Assembly: GCA_002436185.1 (NCBI GenBank)
Contig: DJKX01000023.1
Span: 1-50,731 of the forward strand
From: Fidelibacterota bacterium UBA6531
Lineage (GTDB): Bacteria > Fidelibacterota > Marinisomatia > Marinisomatales > TCS55
Reading direction: 5' to 3'
Length of the DNA stretch: 50,731 bases
Positions 33,335-41,999 of the stretch are shown here, one piece after another. Both the position numbers and the translations under genes were made by a program. The notes under the pieces are model-generated. The model did no database searches. It was not told the origin of the DNA and saw only the letters and a program-made list of their open reading frames with translations. Numbering within the stretch: position 1 is the first letter of the stretch; the number at the start of each line of letters is the position of its first letter.

Positions 33335-34465
33335 TTATCGTTTTATGATTGTGGCAATTCCCTGTCCGCTGCCGATGCACATGGTTGCTAATCCTGTATG
33401 GGTATCCTGTTGTTCCATAACATTCAATAGAGTACCAAGAATCCTTGCACCGGAACATCCCAACGGATGTCCTAAAGCAATTGCACCCCCATTCAAATTG
33501 ATTTTATTCATATCCCAACCGCCTTTGCGAATGACATACAAGGATTGGGCAGCAAACGCTTCATTTAATTCAATAGTTTCTATATCATCCATAGCCAATC
33601 CTGCTTTAGACAAGACCTTTTCGGTAGCCGGTAGAGGACCTACGCCCATATGGGTCCAATCAACACCAGCAATTGCTCTAGCTACAATTTCTGCTCTTGG
33701 AGTTAAACCTGTTTTTTCTGCAAAAGTATCACTGGTGATTAAAATTGCTGATGCACCAATTGAAATGGGGCTGCTGCTGGCTGCTGTTACAGATCCGCCT
33801 TCAACAAATGCAGGATTTAAGTTCTTTATTTTTTCTGCATCCGGTTCCCGTGGGCCTTCATCTCTATCTACAGTTACTTCACCGTAAACATCAATGGGAA
33901 TTAATTCATTGTCAAATTTTCCATCGGTGTATGCTTGCAGTGTTTTTTCATGAGATTTAATTGAAAATTCATCTTGATCTTCCCGGGATATATTTTCGTC
34001 ATTAGCCAGGTTTTCTGCTGTTTCACCCATGCCTATATAAAATTCCTGTTCAGCAAGTTCAGGATGAAAATCAGGTGCAAAACCACCCATCGGAACGGAA
34101 AACATATCTTCAATCCCCACGGCGATACCCACATCAATGTCACCGCTTATTATTGCAGTACTTAACTGGTGAACAGCATCCATAGAAGACCCGCAGAATC
34201 TATTCACTACTTTTCCTGTAGACTCCTTAGGCAAACCCGCCAATACACCAACGGATTTACCGATGATCATGCCTTGTGGTCCCTCAGGGAAGGCACAACC
34301 CACAACAACGTCTTCCACATCTGTAGGATTTATTGATTCATTTCTTCCCAAAAGACCTTTTACTACTTGTGCCGCCAGATCATCAGGTCGGATTCCTATT
34401 AATTGGCCATTTTTGAGCCCGATCGGAGATCGAACTGCATCAATTATGACTGATTTTATACTCAT
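33335..34465 (-). CDS. fadA: Acetyl-CoA acyltransferase (3-ketoacyl-CoA thiolase)
   Basis: 376 residues. Catalytic nucleophile Cys91 in NRFCGSSMDA, the NEAFAAQ block, GGAIALGHPLGCSGAR with the catalytic His, and the C-terminal CIGSGQG with the second Cys. It releases acetyl-CoA from 3-ketoacyl-CoA (EC 2.3.1.16), the last step of each beta-oxidation round. The ATG is preceded by a near-perfect ribosome-binding site (AGGAGG). It lies 9 bases downstream of the acyl-CoA dehydrogenase. Slightly shorter than most FadA (about 390) but with no missing motif. Confidence 0.93.
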   Translation of the reverse strand: MSIKSVIIDAVRSPIGLKNGQLIGIRPDDLAAQVVKGLLGRNESINPTDVEDVVVGCAFPEGPQGMIIGKSVGVLAGLPKESTGKVVNRFCGSSMDAVHQLSTAIISGDIDVGIAVGIEDMFSVPMGGFAPDFHPELAEQEFYIGMGETAENLANDENISREDQDEFSIKSHEKTLQAYTDGKFDNELIPIDVYGEVTVDRDEGPREPDAEKIKNLNPAFVEGGSVTAASSSPISIGASAILITSDTFAEKTGLTPRAEIVARAIAGVDWTHMGVGPLPATEKVLSKAGLAMDDIETIELNEAFAAQSLYVIRKGGWDMNKINLNGGAIALGHPLGCSGARILGTLLNVMEQQDTHTGLATMCIGSGQGIATIIKR

Positions 34466-34474
34466 GATTACCTC

Positions 34475-36256
34475 CTAAAATGGATAAGTGTTTTGATTGT
34501 ATATCCGTTGCGCAACTTCACGCTTCAGGTTAATAATATCTGTGGGCAGGAGCATCCTCGCCTGAAAATGACGTAATTGATCAATAACTTTAGGTGTTGT
34601 GTGCCCACTGTAAATTCCGTTCATAGCAGTAAGTGACATATTCAATAAGCGTAATACCATTTCTGCCGTGAATATTTTTACAATACTGTTCACGGTTCGA
34701 TCAAGGTTTCCGTCGTTCATAATTTTTTGAGCCCGAATCACCGCACTTTCAGCAGTATATAAATCCATGAAAATATCTGCTAAAATTTCCGTTATTTGCT
34801 GTTCGTGTTTTAGATCCTGTCCAAATCTGTTGAGTGCCTCGTTGAAAATATACAGGGCAAGTCGTTTTCCTGTTTCAATGGTCTCACATTCTGCTGCTAA
34901 GGGACCTTCATTTTCTTCAAGTTTACCGTTGGACATAAAATGCTCTATCGAACTGATGGCATCTCGAATTGGCAATTCTTCCATGAGGGCTTTTTTCATC
35001 ATAAAACCGGTAATGATTTGGCGATTTATTTCGTTGGTTCCTTCCCAAATTTGGTTTATCCTATCATCCCTGTAAGCCGATGCCATAGGATATTCTTCCA
35101 AAAAGCCATACCCGCCAAATATTTGTAATCCTTCATTTAAAACAAAGTGGCTTGTATCACTGCCGTATACTTTTGCCATGGATGTTTCAATGGCATATTT
35201 TTCCATTGCCTCTCCAAGATGGATATAATAATTCAGGTCTGACTTGTCCAATCCATCAATCTCATTCTGTAATAGGCCAATGGTTCTGTAAACCATGCTG
35301 TCTGCTGCAAAAGTACGCACTGTCATATCGGCTATTTTCTTAATGATTGCATCAAATTGGGCAATTGGTTTGCCGAATGCGCGCCTTTCCATGGCATACT
35401 GGGCTGCTGCTTCAATTCCATTTTTAGATCCGCCAACCCCGGCAGCACCCAATTTAAACCTGCCTATATTCAGTACATTAAAGGCTATTGTTGCTCCTTT
35501 ACCTACATTATATAGAAGATTTTCAACAGGAACTTTTGCATTTTGAAAAATAAGAGATGTAGTGGAGGATCCTTTCATACCCATTTTTTTTTCTTCCGCT
35601 CCAATGGTAAAGCCTTCTGTGTCCCGGTCAACAATAAAAGCACTGAATTTGCTGCCGTCAACTTGGGCAAAAACAATAAAAACGTCCGCCCATCCGCCAT
35701 TGGTGATAAAAATCTTTTCACCATTTAATATATAGTGTTTTCCATCATCAGAAAGCATTGCGGTTGTTTTCCCGGAAAGGGCATCTGAACCTGCAGAAGG
35801 TTCTGTTAAACCGTAAGCGCAAATAATTTCACCGGTTACAATTTCGGGTAAATATTTTTCCTTTTGCTCTGCTGTGCCAAACCAGATAATGGGTAAAGAG
35901 CCGATTCCTGTTTGCACAGACCATGTTACAGAAAACGATGGGCTGAATGTTAAGGCTTCTGCTACAATTGCAGATGTAACCTTGTCCAAGTCCATTCCAC
36001 CATATTCTTCGGGAACATCAATTCCTAACAGGCCTAATTCACCCATTTCCTTGATTAATGAAAGGGAAAGATCCTTGTCGTATTTTTCAATTTCTTCTTT
36101 TTGGGCCAGTATACGTTCTTTATCAAATTCTTTCACCATTTCGTAAATTTCACTGTGTTCTTCTGTGAAATCTTCCCTGGAAAAAACGGTAGCTTCAGAA
36201 ATGGGGTTTACAATAAAGCTGCCGCCAGTTTTATATGTTGATTTCGTAACTGTCAT
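34475..36256 (-). CDS. fadE: Acyl-CoA dehydrogenase, long-chain (FadE type)
   Basis: 593 residues, matching Bacillus FadE/VLCAD-type dehydrogenases rather than the 380-residue short form. Seen: N-terminal helical domain with GLLGIDVPEEYGGMDLD, FAD-binding YGLTEPSAGSDA (about 150) and NGEKIFITNGG (about 178-188). RRAFGKPIAQFDAI and IWEGTNEINRQI (about 405) follow, the latter holding the region of the catalytic Glu. A C-terminal extra domain (about 430-593) is typical of the long type. It oxidises acyl-CoA to trans-2-enoyl-CoA with FAD. Strong AGGAG site; 9 bases downstream of the TetR gene. Confidence 0.93.
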   Translation of the reverse strand: MTVTKSTYKTGGSFIVNPISEATVFSREDFTEEHSEIYEMVKEFDKERILAQKEEIEKYDKDLSLSLIKEMGELGLLGIDVPEEYGGMDLDKVTSAIVAEALTFSPSFSVTWSVQTGIGSLPIIWFGTAEQKEKYLPEIVTGEIICAYGLTEPSAGSDALSGKTTAMLSDDGKHYILNGEKIFITNGGWADVFIVFAQVDGSKFSAFIVDRDTEGFTIGAEEKKMGMKGSSTTSLIFQNAKVPVENLLYNVGKGATIAFNVLNIGRFKLGAAGVGGSKNGIEAAAQYAMERRAFGKPIAQFDAIIKKIADMTVRTFAADSMVYRTIGLLQNEIDGLDKSDLNYYIHLGEAMEKYAIETSMAKVYGSDTSHFVLNEGLQIFGGYGFLEEYPMASAYRDDRINQIWEGTNEINRQIITGFMMKKALMEELPIRDAISSIEHFMSNGKLEENEGPLAAECETIETGKRLALYIFNEALNRFGQDLKHEQQITEILADIFMDLYTAESAVIRAQKIMNDGNLDRTVNSIVKIFTAEMVLRLLNMSLTAMNGIYSGHTTPKVIDQLRHFQARMLLPTDIINLKREVAQRIYNQNTYPF

Positions 36257-36265
36257 GATTTTCTC

Positions 36266-36862
36266 CTAATGTTTTTTCATTATACCTGCTAAAATGAAGT
36301 CAGTAATAGTGTGCATGTATTCCTTAGCACTTACACCGTGTACTTCAAACAGGGTAAACCAATTTATTGATTCAATATTGACCATAATTGAAAGGGCCGT
36401 CATGCGCACGTCCAGTTTTTTGAATTCACCAAATTGAACGCCCCTTCTTATAATTTCTTCAATTAATTCCAGGAAATGTGTATACACTTTTTGCATCTTT
36501 TTTCTGAAATCTTTATCCTTTTGGGCCATAGACCAAAATTCTGTAAGTGCGATAAATGGTTGGGGATCTGATTCATATTGGTCAATAAAATATTGAAACA
36601 AATCTTTCAACTGGCGGGAGGGAGGAGCGTCTTCTTCCACAATGTGGTTCAAGGTAACGCTATAGTGGTTTACCCAAAAATTTACCAAATCCAAGTACAT
36701 CTCTTTTTTGGATTTGTAATACCAGTAAATTGCTCCCTTGCTTAATTTGGACGATTTGACTACATCATCCATGCGAGAATGATCGTAGCCGCTTTGGACA
36801 AGAACCTTAATGGCTGCGTTTAAAATTTGTTCTTTTCTTTCTAATTGTTTTATTTCGTTCAT
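36266..36862 (-). CDS. TetR-family regulator of the beta-oxidation operon
   Basis: 198 residues. Helix-turn-helix at about 29-55 (SRMDDVVKSSKLSKGAIYWY YKSKKEMY), then an all-helical ligand domain. Placed first in a fatty-acid degradation operon, it is functionally like FadR of Bacillus or PsrA: acyl-CoA would be the natural inducer (inference from context). It lacks a clear ribosome-binding site, and the palindrome at 36870-36883 lies 7 bases upstream of its ATG. Confidence 0.9.
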   Translation of the reverse strand: MNEIKQLERKEQILNAAIKVLVQSGYDHSRMDDVVKSSKLSKGAIYWYYKSKKEMYLDLVNFWVNHYSVTLNHIVEEDAPPSRQLKDLFQYFIDQYESDPQPFIALTEFWSMAQKDKDFRKKMQKVYTHFLELIEEIIRRGVQFGEFKKLDVRMTALSIMVNIESINWFTLFEVHGVSAKEYMHTITDFILAGIMKKH

Positions 36863-36869
36863 AAAATAA

Positions 36870-36883
36870 ACCGACCGGTCGGT
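36870..36883. promoter_or_regulatory. TetR operator of the beta-oxidation operon
   Basis: ACCGACCGGTCGGT, a perfect 14-base palindrome standing out as GC-rich in AT-rich DNA. Operators of this wording are known for TetR repressors of fatty-acid genes in other bacteria. On the minus strand a TATTAT candidate -10 box lies about 20 bases upstream, so the site would cover the transcription start. Confidence 0.85.
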
Positions 36884-36960
36884 CGAGTTTATGTAAGATC
36901 TGTATAATATCCAATTATTTTCTAAAAAATATTTGGAAACAGAAGGAATAGTGGTTTAAA

Positions 36961-36989
36961 TTGATAATGAGACTTAATCTCAATTTCAA
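36961..36989. promoter_or_regulatory. Imperfect palindrome upstream of the porin gene
   Basis: TTGATAATGAGA (36961-36972), five-base spacer, TCTCAATTTCAA (36978-36989); 10 of 12 positions pair. It lies 43 bases before the porin ATG and could be an operator or an mRNA leader hairpin. Confidence 0.45.
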
Positions 36990-36990
36990 T

Positions 36991-37026
36991 AATAAACTAA
37001 ATAATAAACTAAATAATAAAAGAAAT
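36991..37026 (+). repeat. 12-bp tandem repeat in the porin leader
   Basis: AATAAACTAAAT occurs twice in tandem (36991-37002 and 37003-37014), followed by a degenerate third copy AATAAAAGAAAT (37015-37026). It lies directly before the porin ATG, where copy-number change could alter translation or promoter spacing. Confidence 0.65.
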
Positions 37027-37032
37027 ATAATA

Positions 37033-38112
37033 ATGAAAAAAACTATAGTTGGAGTTTTATGTATAGCTGGACTTATAGCACAAGATGATTATTTTGTGCC
37101 AGTAAGTTCCATAGGGGGATATGGCGAGCTGCATTACAACCGAAGTCAATCTGGTGAAAATACCGCAACAGCAAAACTGGATTTCCATCGCTTTATCATT
37201 TACTATGGATATGCATTTTCAGAGGAATGGTCCTTTAAATCAGAAGTAGAACTGGAACATAATTTTGTCCAAGACGGCGATGGGGAACTGGAACTGGAAC
37301 AAGCATACGTGAATTATCATACAGATAGTTTTGGTTTCCAGGCCGGTGTGATCCTTCCTTCTGTCGGGCTCGTGAACGAATACCATGAACCACCCTTATT
37401 TGTCAGTGTGGAACGGCCGGAATACAATAAATATGTTATTCCTACCACATGGTTCGGTAACGGTGCTGCTGTGTATGGCAAGGTCGCCGAGATAAACTGG
37501 CGCTTTGCGTTAATGGAAGACCTCAATGGCGATGAGATAGGTAAAGGGATCCGCAGCGGTCGCGCAAAGGGGTATAAATCCACTGCATACGATATGGTAA
37601 AGAACTTGAGTGCATATTATACGGGTATTTCCGGTCTGCGAGTGGGTGGTTCTTTTACTATGAATAATGCACCCACGTCTGCTTACTTTACAACAGATGA
37701 AGATGGAAACAATATTGTCAATGAAGCAGATACAGCATCGGTTGGAGTAAAACTCATGGAGTTCCATGCAAAATATGACGCTAATAACATCTATGCAGTG
37801 TTGGAATACGGACAGATCTCCTATGAGCACAATCCATTGGGTTATGAGTCTAGCGGCGGTTATTATGCTGATCTCGGATACAACGTTGCTTCGATGATTG
37901 GATTGAAAGGTAAACTGATGCCCTGGTTCCGCATGAGCAACTATAACCGTGGCAATGATGATGATTCAGTCGACTACTCTATCCAACGATTCGGTCTTTC
38001 ATATTGGCCCCATCCCCAGATCGCGTTTAAAGCCGATTACGGAACACATAAAAAAGCATCTGATGATGATGTAGCAACTCAAATCAACGTCGGAGTTGGA
38101 TATAACTTCTAA
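37033..38112 (+). CDS. Outer-membrane porin-like beta-barrel
   Basis: The start is set at ATG 37033 (signal peptide MKKTIVGVLCIAGLIAQ). The frame extends 72 bases further back through the tandem repeat and encodes only an Asn/Leu/Lys tract there. 359 residues, with alternating barrel strands: SIGGYGELHYNRS, TAKLDFHRFIIYYGYAF, WSFKSEVELEHNF, LELEQAYVNYHT, FGFQAGVILPSVGLVNEYHE; terminal INVGVGYNF. The LDFHRF ... ELEHN ... PSVGLVNExHEPP pattern is seen in porin-like proteins of Bacteroidetes-type bacteria. Substrate unknown. The two following genes, a covalent-flavin protein and a 4-TM protein, share its direction with no gap. Confidence 0.82.
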   Translation: MKKTIVGVLCIAGLIAQDDYFVPVSSIGGYGELHYNRSQSGENTATAKLDFHRFIIYYGYAFSEEWSFKSEVELEHNFVQDGDGELELEQAYVNYHTDSFGFQAGVILPSVGLVNEYHEPPLFVSVERPEYNKYVIPTTWFGNGAAVYGKVAEINWRFALMEDLNGDEIGKGIRSGRAKGYKSTAYDMVKNLSAYYTGISGLRVGGSFTMNNAPTSAYFTTDEDGNNIVNEADTASVGVKLMEFHAKYDANNIYAVLEYGQISYEHNPLGYESSGGYYADLGYNVASMIGLKGKLMPWFRMSNYNRGNDDDSVDYSIQRFGLSYWPHPQIAFKADYGTHKKASDDDVATQINVGVGYNF

Positions 38113-38128
38113 TTTTTTCCTAAGTCAG

Positions 38129-38677
38129 TTGTACACCCAAAGGCTGTGGGCCCAATCTGCAGCCTTTGGTGTTTTATTGACGTCACTGGTGTTTGGCGGC
38201 ATCAAGGATGATGCCGAATCAATCATAAATGGATATTTTGGAGAGGGTTCGTCACTTATTTTTAGAAAGATAGAATTGGAAAAAGCCATCAAGTTTCCCA
38301 TTGAGAAAGAGGTAAAACAGCGATTCTACTCTGCATTTGTATATGCCTGGACAGTGACCCAAAATGACAGTATTGAAGGATATGCCTTATTGGACAATGT
38401 AAAAGGAAAATCTATGCCCATCACATTTATCGTGCTCTACAACACAAATGGTAGTGTGGTCCATTCAGCAGTGGTGAAATATCGTGAGCCTATAGGCGGA
38501 GAAGTAGGCAGGCGATCTTGGCTTAATCAGTTTTTAAATAAGAATAGATCTTCATCTTATGATGAGATCGATGCCATCAGCGGTGCAACGATATCAGTCA
38601 ATTCTGTAACCAGGGGAATTCATAAATTGACCTTATTGTTAAATGTCATTAAGGATGAATTAATAATCCATGACTGA
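38129..38677 (+). CDS. FMN-binding domain protein with ApbE flavinylation motif
   Basis: No ATG exists in the first half, so a TTG is used. TTG 38129 (182 residues) gives the best signal sequence (YTQRLWAQSAAFGVLLTSLVFG); TTG 38096, overlapping the porin stop, is the alternative. The C-terminal FMN-binding domain ends in DAISGATISVNSVTRGI, the motif whose Thr receives FMN from ApbE (as in RnfG and NqrC). Upstream, SAVVKYREPIGGEVGRRSWL supports the same fold. It is predicted to be a periplasmic electron carrier. The stop overlaps the next ATG by 8 bases. No apbE gene is in the window. Confidence 0.82.
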   Translation: MYTQRLWAQSAAFGVLLTSLVFGGIKDDAESIINGYFGEGSSLIFRKIELEKAIKFPIEKEVKQRFYSAFVYAWTVTQNDSIEGYALLDNVKGKSMPITFIVLYNTNGSVVHSAVVKYREPIGGEVGRRSWLNQFLNKNRSSSYDEIDAISGATISVNSVTRGIHKLTLLLNVIKDELIIHD

Positions 38678-39161
38678 AATTCAATTGCATAAACTGGATA
38701 GAGGACTTCGCTGGTTTTTTTCCGCATTTTTGTTGGTGCTGTCAATCGGTGTGTCCGTTGGTTTGGTATATGTATGCACAACAACGGAAATTAACCCCCA
38801 AGGAACCGTTGAACGTTATGCCGGTTCTGACACGGATGAATTTGATATTCCCGAAAAATATCCAAAATCACTAGAAGCCATGCTACTGACGACCCACACC
38901 CATATCATATCCTTTGCTGTCATTTTTGTATTATTGGGTGCCTTGTTCCATTTTAATTCTATGGTCACTGGAAAGTGGAAAACAGTGATCATGATAGAGC
39001 CACTCATTGCCACATTAGTTACCTTTGGTTCCATCTGGGGTATCCGGCATTATCATCCGTCTTTTGCGTATTTGACGATTCTATCCGGTACCTTAATGTA
39101 TCTGTCATTTTACCTGATGACAGCCATCCTCCTTTACGATCTGATCATTAAAGATTGGTAG
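38670..39161 (+). CDS. Four-helix membrane protein, probable electron-transfer partner
   Basis: 163 residues with four hydrophobic segments (about 14-37, 74-92, 108-127 and 136-158). Histidines sit near the membrane faces: TTHTHIISFAVIF (about 74) and GIRHYHPSFAY (about 121-131). These could bind heme or a quinone, though no CxxCH is present. Position directly after the FMN-binding protein suggests it passes electrons to or from it in the inner membrane (inference). I do not recognise a named family with confidence. Confidence 0.65.
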   Translation: MTEIQLHKLDRGLRWFFSAFLLVLSIGVSVGLVYVCTTTEINPQGTVERYAGSDTDEFDIPEKYPKSLEAMLLTTHTHIISFAVIFVLLGALFHFNSMVTGKWKTVIMIEPLIATLVTFGSIWGIRHYHPSFAYLTILSGTLMYLSFYLMTAILLYDLIIKDW

Positions 39162-39208
39162 AAAATCACTACGTAATCCTTGATAGAAATAGTATATTAG
39201 TTCTAAAT

Positions 39209-39226
39209 TTCGACTCAATAGTCGAA
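39209..39226. promoter_or_regulatory. TetR operator upstream of the TonB-receptor operon
   Basis: TTCGACT (39209-39215), spacer CAAT, AGTCGAA (39220-39226): a perfect 7-base inverted repeat 20 bases before the TetR ATG. The ATG has no clear ribosome-binding site. It is probably the autoregulatory operator. Confidence 0.75.
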
Positions 39227-39246
39227 TATTAAAATACGATTTAAAT

Positions 39247-39849
39247 ATGTCAATATCAGAACGTCAAAAAGAAGAACGCGCCCTTCGTAAAGAAAGGATA
39301 CTTTCTGGGGCTCTGACTGTATTCAAAACAAAGGGGTTGGATGGCGCCACAATGGATGAGATCGCTGCTGAATCCGGTTTTGGTAAGGCGACACTCTATT
39401 ATTACTTCCCGTCAAAAGAAGATGTATTCTGCGGTATTTTGGATCGGGGCTGGACACAACTCTGGGAAAGCCTTGAAGAGGACATTCATTCAGATACAGG
39501 TCCTCGGGAAACATTTATAAATATCCTTATAAAGATCGCCAAGAAAGCACAACAGAACCGGAATGAATATGAATTTATGTTCAATGCTCCAAAAGCAATA
39601 TCAAATATCGATGATTCAGATCAAGACTGGAAGTCATACCAGCATCAGCTTTACGCTATTTTAAAAGGTTTATTAGATGATGGGATCTCCCAAGGCCAAT
39701 TTCCAAAATTGGATTCTAATCTTATGTTTAAAGCTATTGGCGGTCTTTTTGTAGGTCTCATTTTCATGGGCGAAAAAAATAAAGATATTACCGGTGGTGA
39801 TATAGAAAAATTGTTAAACCAATTAATTACAGATCCAACTCAACCATGA
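39247..39849 (+). CDS. TetR-family regulator of the TonB-receptor operon
   Basis: 200 residues. Helix-turn-helix at about 33-60 (ATMDEIAAESGFGKATLYYYF PSKEDVF), followed by a helical ligand domain. Its stop overlaps the ATG of the TonB-dependent receptor by 4 bases (ATGA). A perfect palindrome sits 20 bases upstream. It therefore most likely represses its own operon in response to the transported ligand or its product. The ligand is unknown. Confidence 0.9.
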   Translation: MSISERQKEERALRKERILSGALTVFKTKGLDGATMDEIAAESGFGKATLYYYFPSKEDVFCGILDRGWTQLWESLEEDIHSDTGPRETFINILIKIAKKAQQNRNEYEFMFNAPKAISNIDDSDQDWKSYQHQLYAILKGLLDDGISQGQFPKLDSNLMFKAIGGLFVGLIFMGEKNKDITGGDIEKLLNQLITDPTQP

Positions 39850-41984
39850 TCATGCAGCGCTTTATAGTAGTATTTCTCATTATAGTAACTCATATGCAAG
39901 CCGGAATTATTTCTGGAACTGTAAGAGATAAGGATACACAAAAGGCTTTACCGAATATAAATATTAATGTATTGGAATCTGATTTAGGAGTTGTTTCAGA
40001 TCCCTACGGGAAATATAGTCTTGAAATTGAAAGAGGTACATATCAACTTGAATTTTCTATGATTGGATATAAACCGGTAGTAGAAAATATAATTATTCAA
40101 AATGAAAACGTCAAAAAAGATATATATCTGGAATCGACTATCTTGGAATTGGATGAAGTTGAAGTTCAAGGAATATTTTCGACTAGGCTGGGATATGAAT
40201 CAGTAGATGTTATCAAAGGAAAGTATATAAAAGATTTACAAAAAAATTCTGTATCGGATGTGTTGAGAACATTACCCGGATTGGATGTTCAATTTGCTCA
40301 ACCGAACGGTCGCAATGTCAACGTTTCTATCCGAGGTTCTTCGGATTATAAACCGGGTGGTTATAATAATCGTGTGCTGGTACTTTTGGATGGATTTCCC
40401 ATCCAGATTCCAAATAGCGGTACACCGGATTGGAGTTCATTGCCCCTGGAAAACATAGCCCGAATTGAAATCGATAACAGCCCAACTTCAGCCCAATATG
40501 GTCATAATTCCATGGGTGGTGTAATAAACCTGATTACGAATAAAAGTAATAGCGGTATAATTAGACTTTCCGGCGGTACGTATGATACAGGGCAATTAAG
40601 TTTTAAATACGGCAAGAATGCAGGCCCATTATCCATCGGTTTTACAGGATTAGCACGTCAATCAGCCGGACATCGATTTAATTCTGATGATCAGTTAACA
40701 CGATTAAATACATATGTACACTTCGCAGATAAAAAGGGCCGATCCTATAAACTAAATCTGTTTTCAGCTATCTCTAAAAACGGCCACCCCGGTTTTGATG
40801 TTTCTCCATCTTACAGACGTTCTGACAGGACATCTCATTATGTTCAATTACATATGTTTTATCCTTTATCGAACGGGCTATCAATGTCTCATTCCATGTA
40901 TTTAAATAATTTTGATACGCATTATTATGACAGGGATAATACACCGAATGATAAAGTAGATGCAGAACGCGATTATAAAGATATGTCTACAGGCTTGCGT
41001 TCTGAAATGCTATTAACAAAATGGGCACGATGGATCATTATGGCAGGGAGTGATTTTGGCTTTGATCAATCAAACGTATCCGTATTTAATCCAATTTATG
41101 ATGATCCCCGACAATTCACTTTTGGAGGATTTATTCAATCGAAATATTCTATCGGAAATGGATGGTCAATGGGTTCCGGATTACGCTACGATTATCGATT
41201 AGTTGATCCCGGAAATAAATATAAAAAAAGAGTGTTTGAACGGATAACACCGAAAGTGAATCTCATGTACATACTTAAAGGTAAACGTGCATTTACGTTG
41301 GCATACAGTGCAGGATTTAGAGCGCCTTCGTTATCGGAATTATATTTGCAGCACGCCAGTTCCTATGGGTTGACCATGCAGGGAAATCCAAGCGTACGAC
41401 CAGAGAGTGTATCCGCAATTGAATTAAAGTATGAACATCCTCACAGTAAAAAATTAACCTGGAGTGGAGCCATATTCCACAATTCATATACTGATATGAT
41501 CGATTTTGTTTACAGTCTACCCATCATCGCTGTAAATAGAGAAGGAGTCACAGGAACCGGTGCTGAATTACAATGTATTTGGAATCCATATCCGGCACTG
41601 ATTATTCGAAGTGAATATAGTTTTTTAAATATGACTGACAAAGGCGGGGACCCGATTTTATATCGTTCCAAGCATAAGGCAAGCATTAGCGTTGCCTTCG
41701 AAATGGGATCTTATAAAATGTCTACTTTTGTTCATGGATGGAGTACCCAGAAATATGAAAATTTTTTAAGTCATAATTATGAAACAGTCGATGATAAAAT
41801 TGTATTTCCCATTGAAGAATTACCGGAACAGGTACTTGTTGATTTGAATGTGAGTAAAAAGTTCAAATTGTTTGATGGGAATCTATCAATCTCCAATATC
41901 TTAGATATAGAATATGAATTAATTCAAGACTTTCCTATGCCGGGAAGAACCTGGCAATTAACCTTAACTAAAACACTAAAATAA
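39846..41984 (+). CDS. TonB-dependent outer-membrane receptor
   Basis: 712 residues. Signal peptide (about 1-19), a carboxypeptidase-regulatory-like domain (about 20-105: ISGTVRDKDTQKALPNININ ... YGKYSLEIERGTYQLEFS), and a plug domain (about 125-235: VSDVLRTLPGLDVQFAQP ... VSIRGSSDY ... VLVLLDGFPI). A 22-strand-type barrel ends WQLTLTKTLK. The GFRAPSLSELYLQH block near 497 is typical of vitamin/metal-type receptors. It takes up a specific ligand with energy from TonB. Coupled to the TetR gene before it and followed 15 bases later by a lipoprotein gene. The ligand cannot be named; a metal, cobalamin or small organic molecule is possible. Confidence 0.92.
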   Translation: MIMQRFIVVFLIIVTHMQAGIISGTVRDKDTQKALPNININVLESDLGVVSDPYGKYSLEIERGTYQLEFSMIGYKPVVENIIIQNENVKKDIYLESTILELDEVEVQGIFSTRLGYESVDVIKGKYIKDLQKNSVSDVLRTLPGLDVQFAQPNGRNVNVSIRGSSDYKPGGYNNRVLVLLDGFPIQIPNSGTPDWSSLPLENIARIEIDNSPTSAQYGHNSMGGVINLITNKSNSGIIRLSGGTYDTGQLSFKYGKNAGPLSIGFTGLARQSAGHRFNSDDQLTRLNTYVHFADKKGRSYKLNLFSAISKNGHPGFDVSPSYRRSDRTSHYVQLHMFYPLSNGLSMSHSMYLNNFDTHYYDRDNTPNDKVDAERDYKDMSTGLRSEMLLTKWARWIIMAGSDFGFDQSNVSVFNPIYDDPRQFTFGGFIQSKYSIGNGWSMGSGLRYDYRLVDPGNKYKKRVFERITPKVNLMYILKGKRAFTLAYSAGFRAPSLSELYLQHASSYGLTMQGNPSVRPESVSAIELKYEHPHSKKLTWSGAIFHNSYTDMIDFVYSLPIIAVNREGVTGTGAELQCIWNPYPALIIRSEYSFLNMTDKGGDPILYRSKHKASISVAFEMGSYKMSTFVHGWSTQKYENFLSHNYETVDDKIVFPIEELPEQVLVDLNVSKKFKLFDGNLSISNILDIEYELIQDFPMPGRTWQLTLTKTLK

Positions 41985-41999
41985 AAAAAGGAAACGATA

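Noticed and set aside
33345..33887. 180-residue plus-strand ORF
   Set aside because: It is antisense to the thiolase gene, has thiolase codons in its mirror frame and shows no motif of its own.
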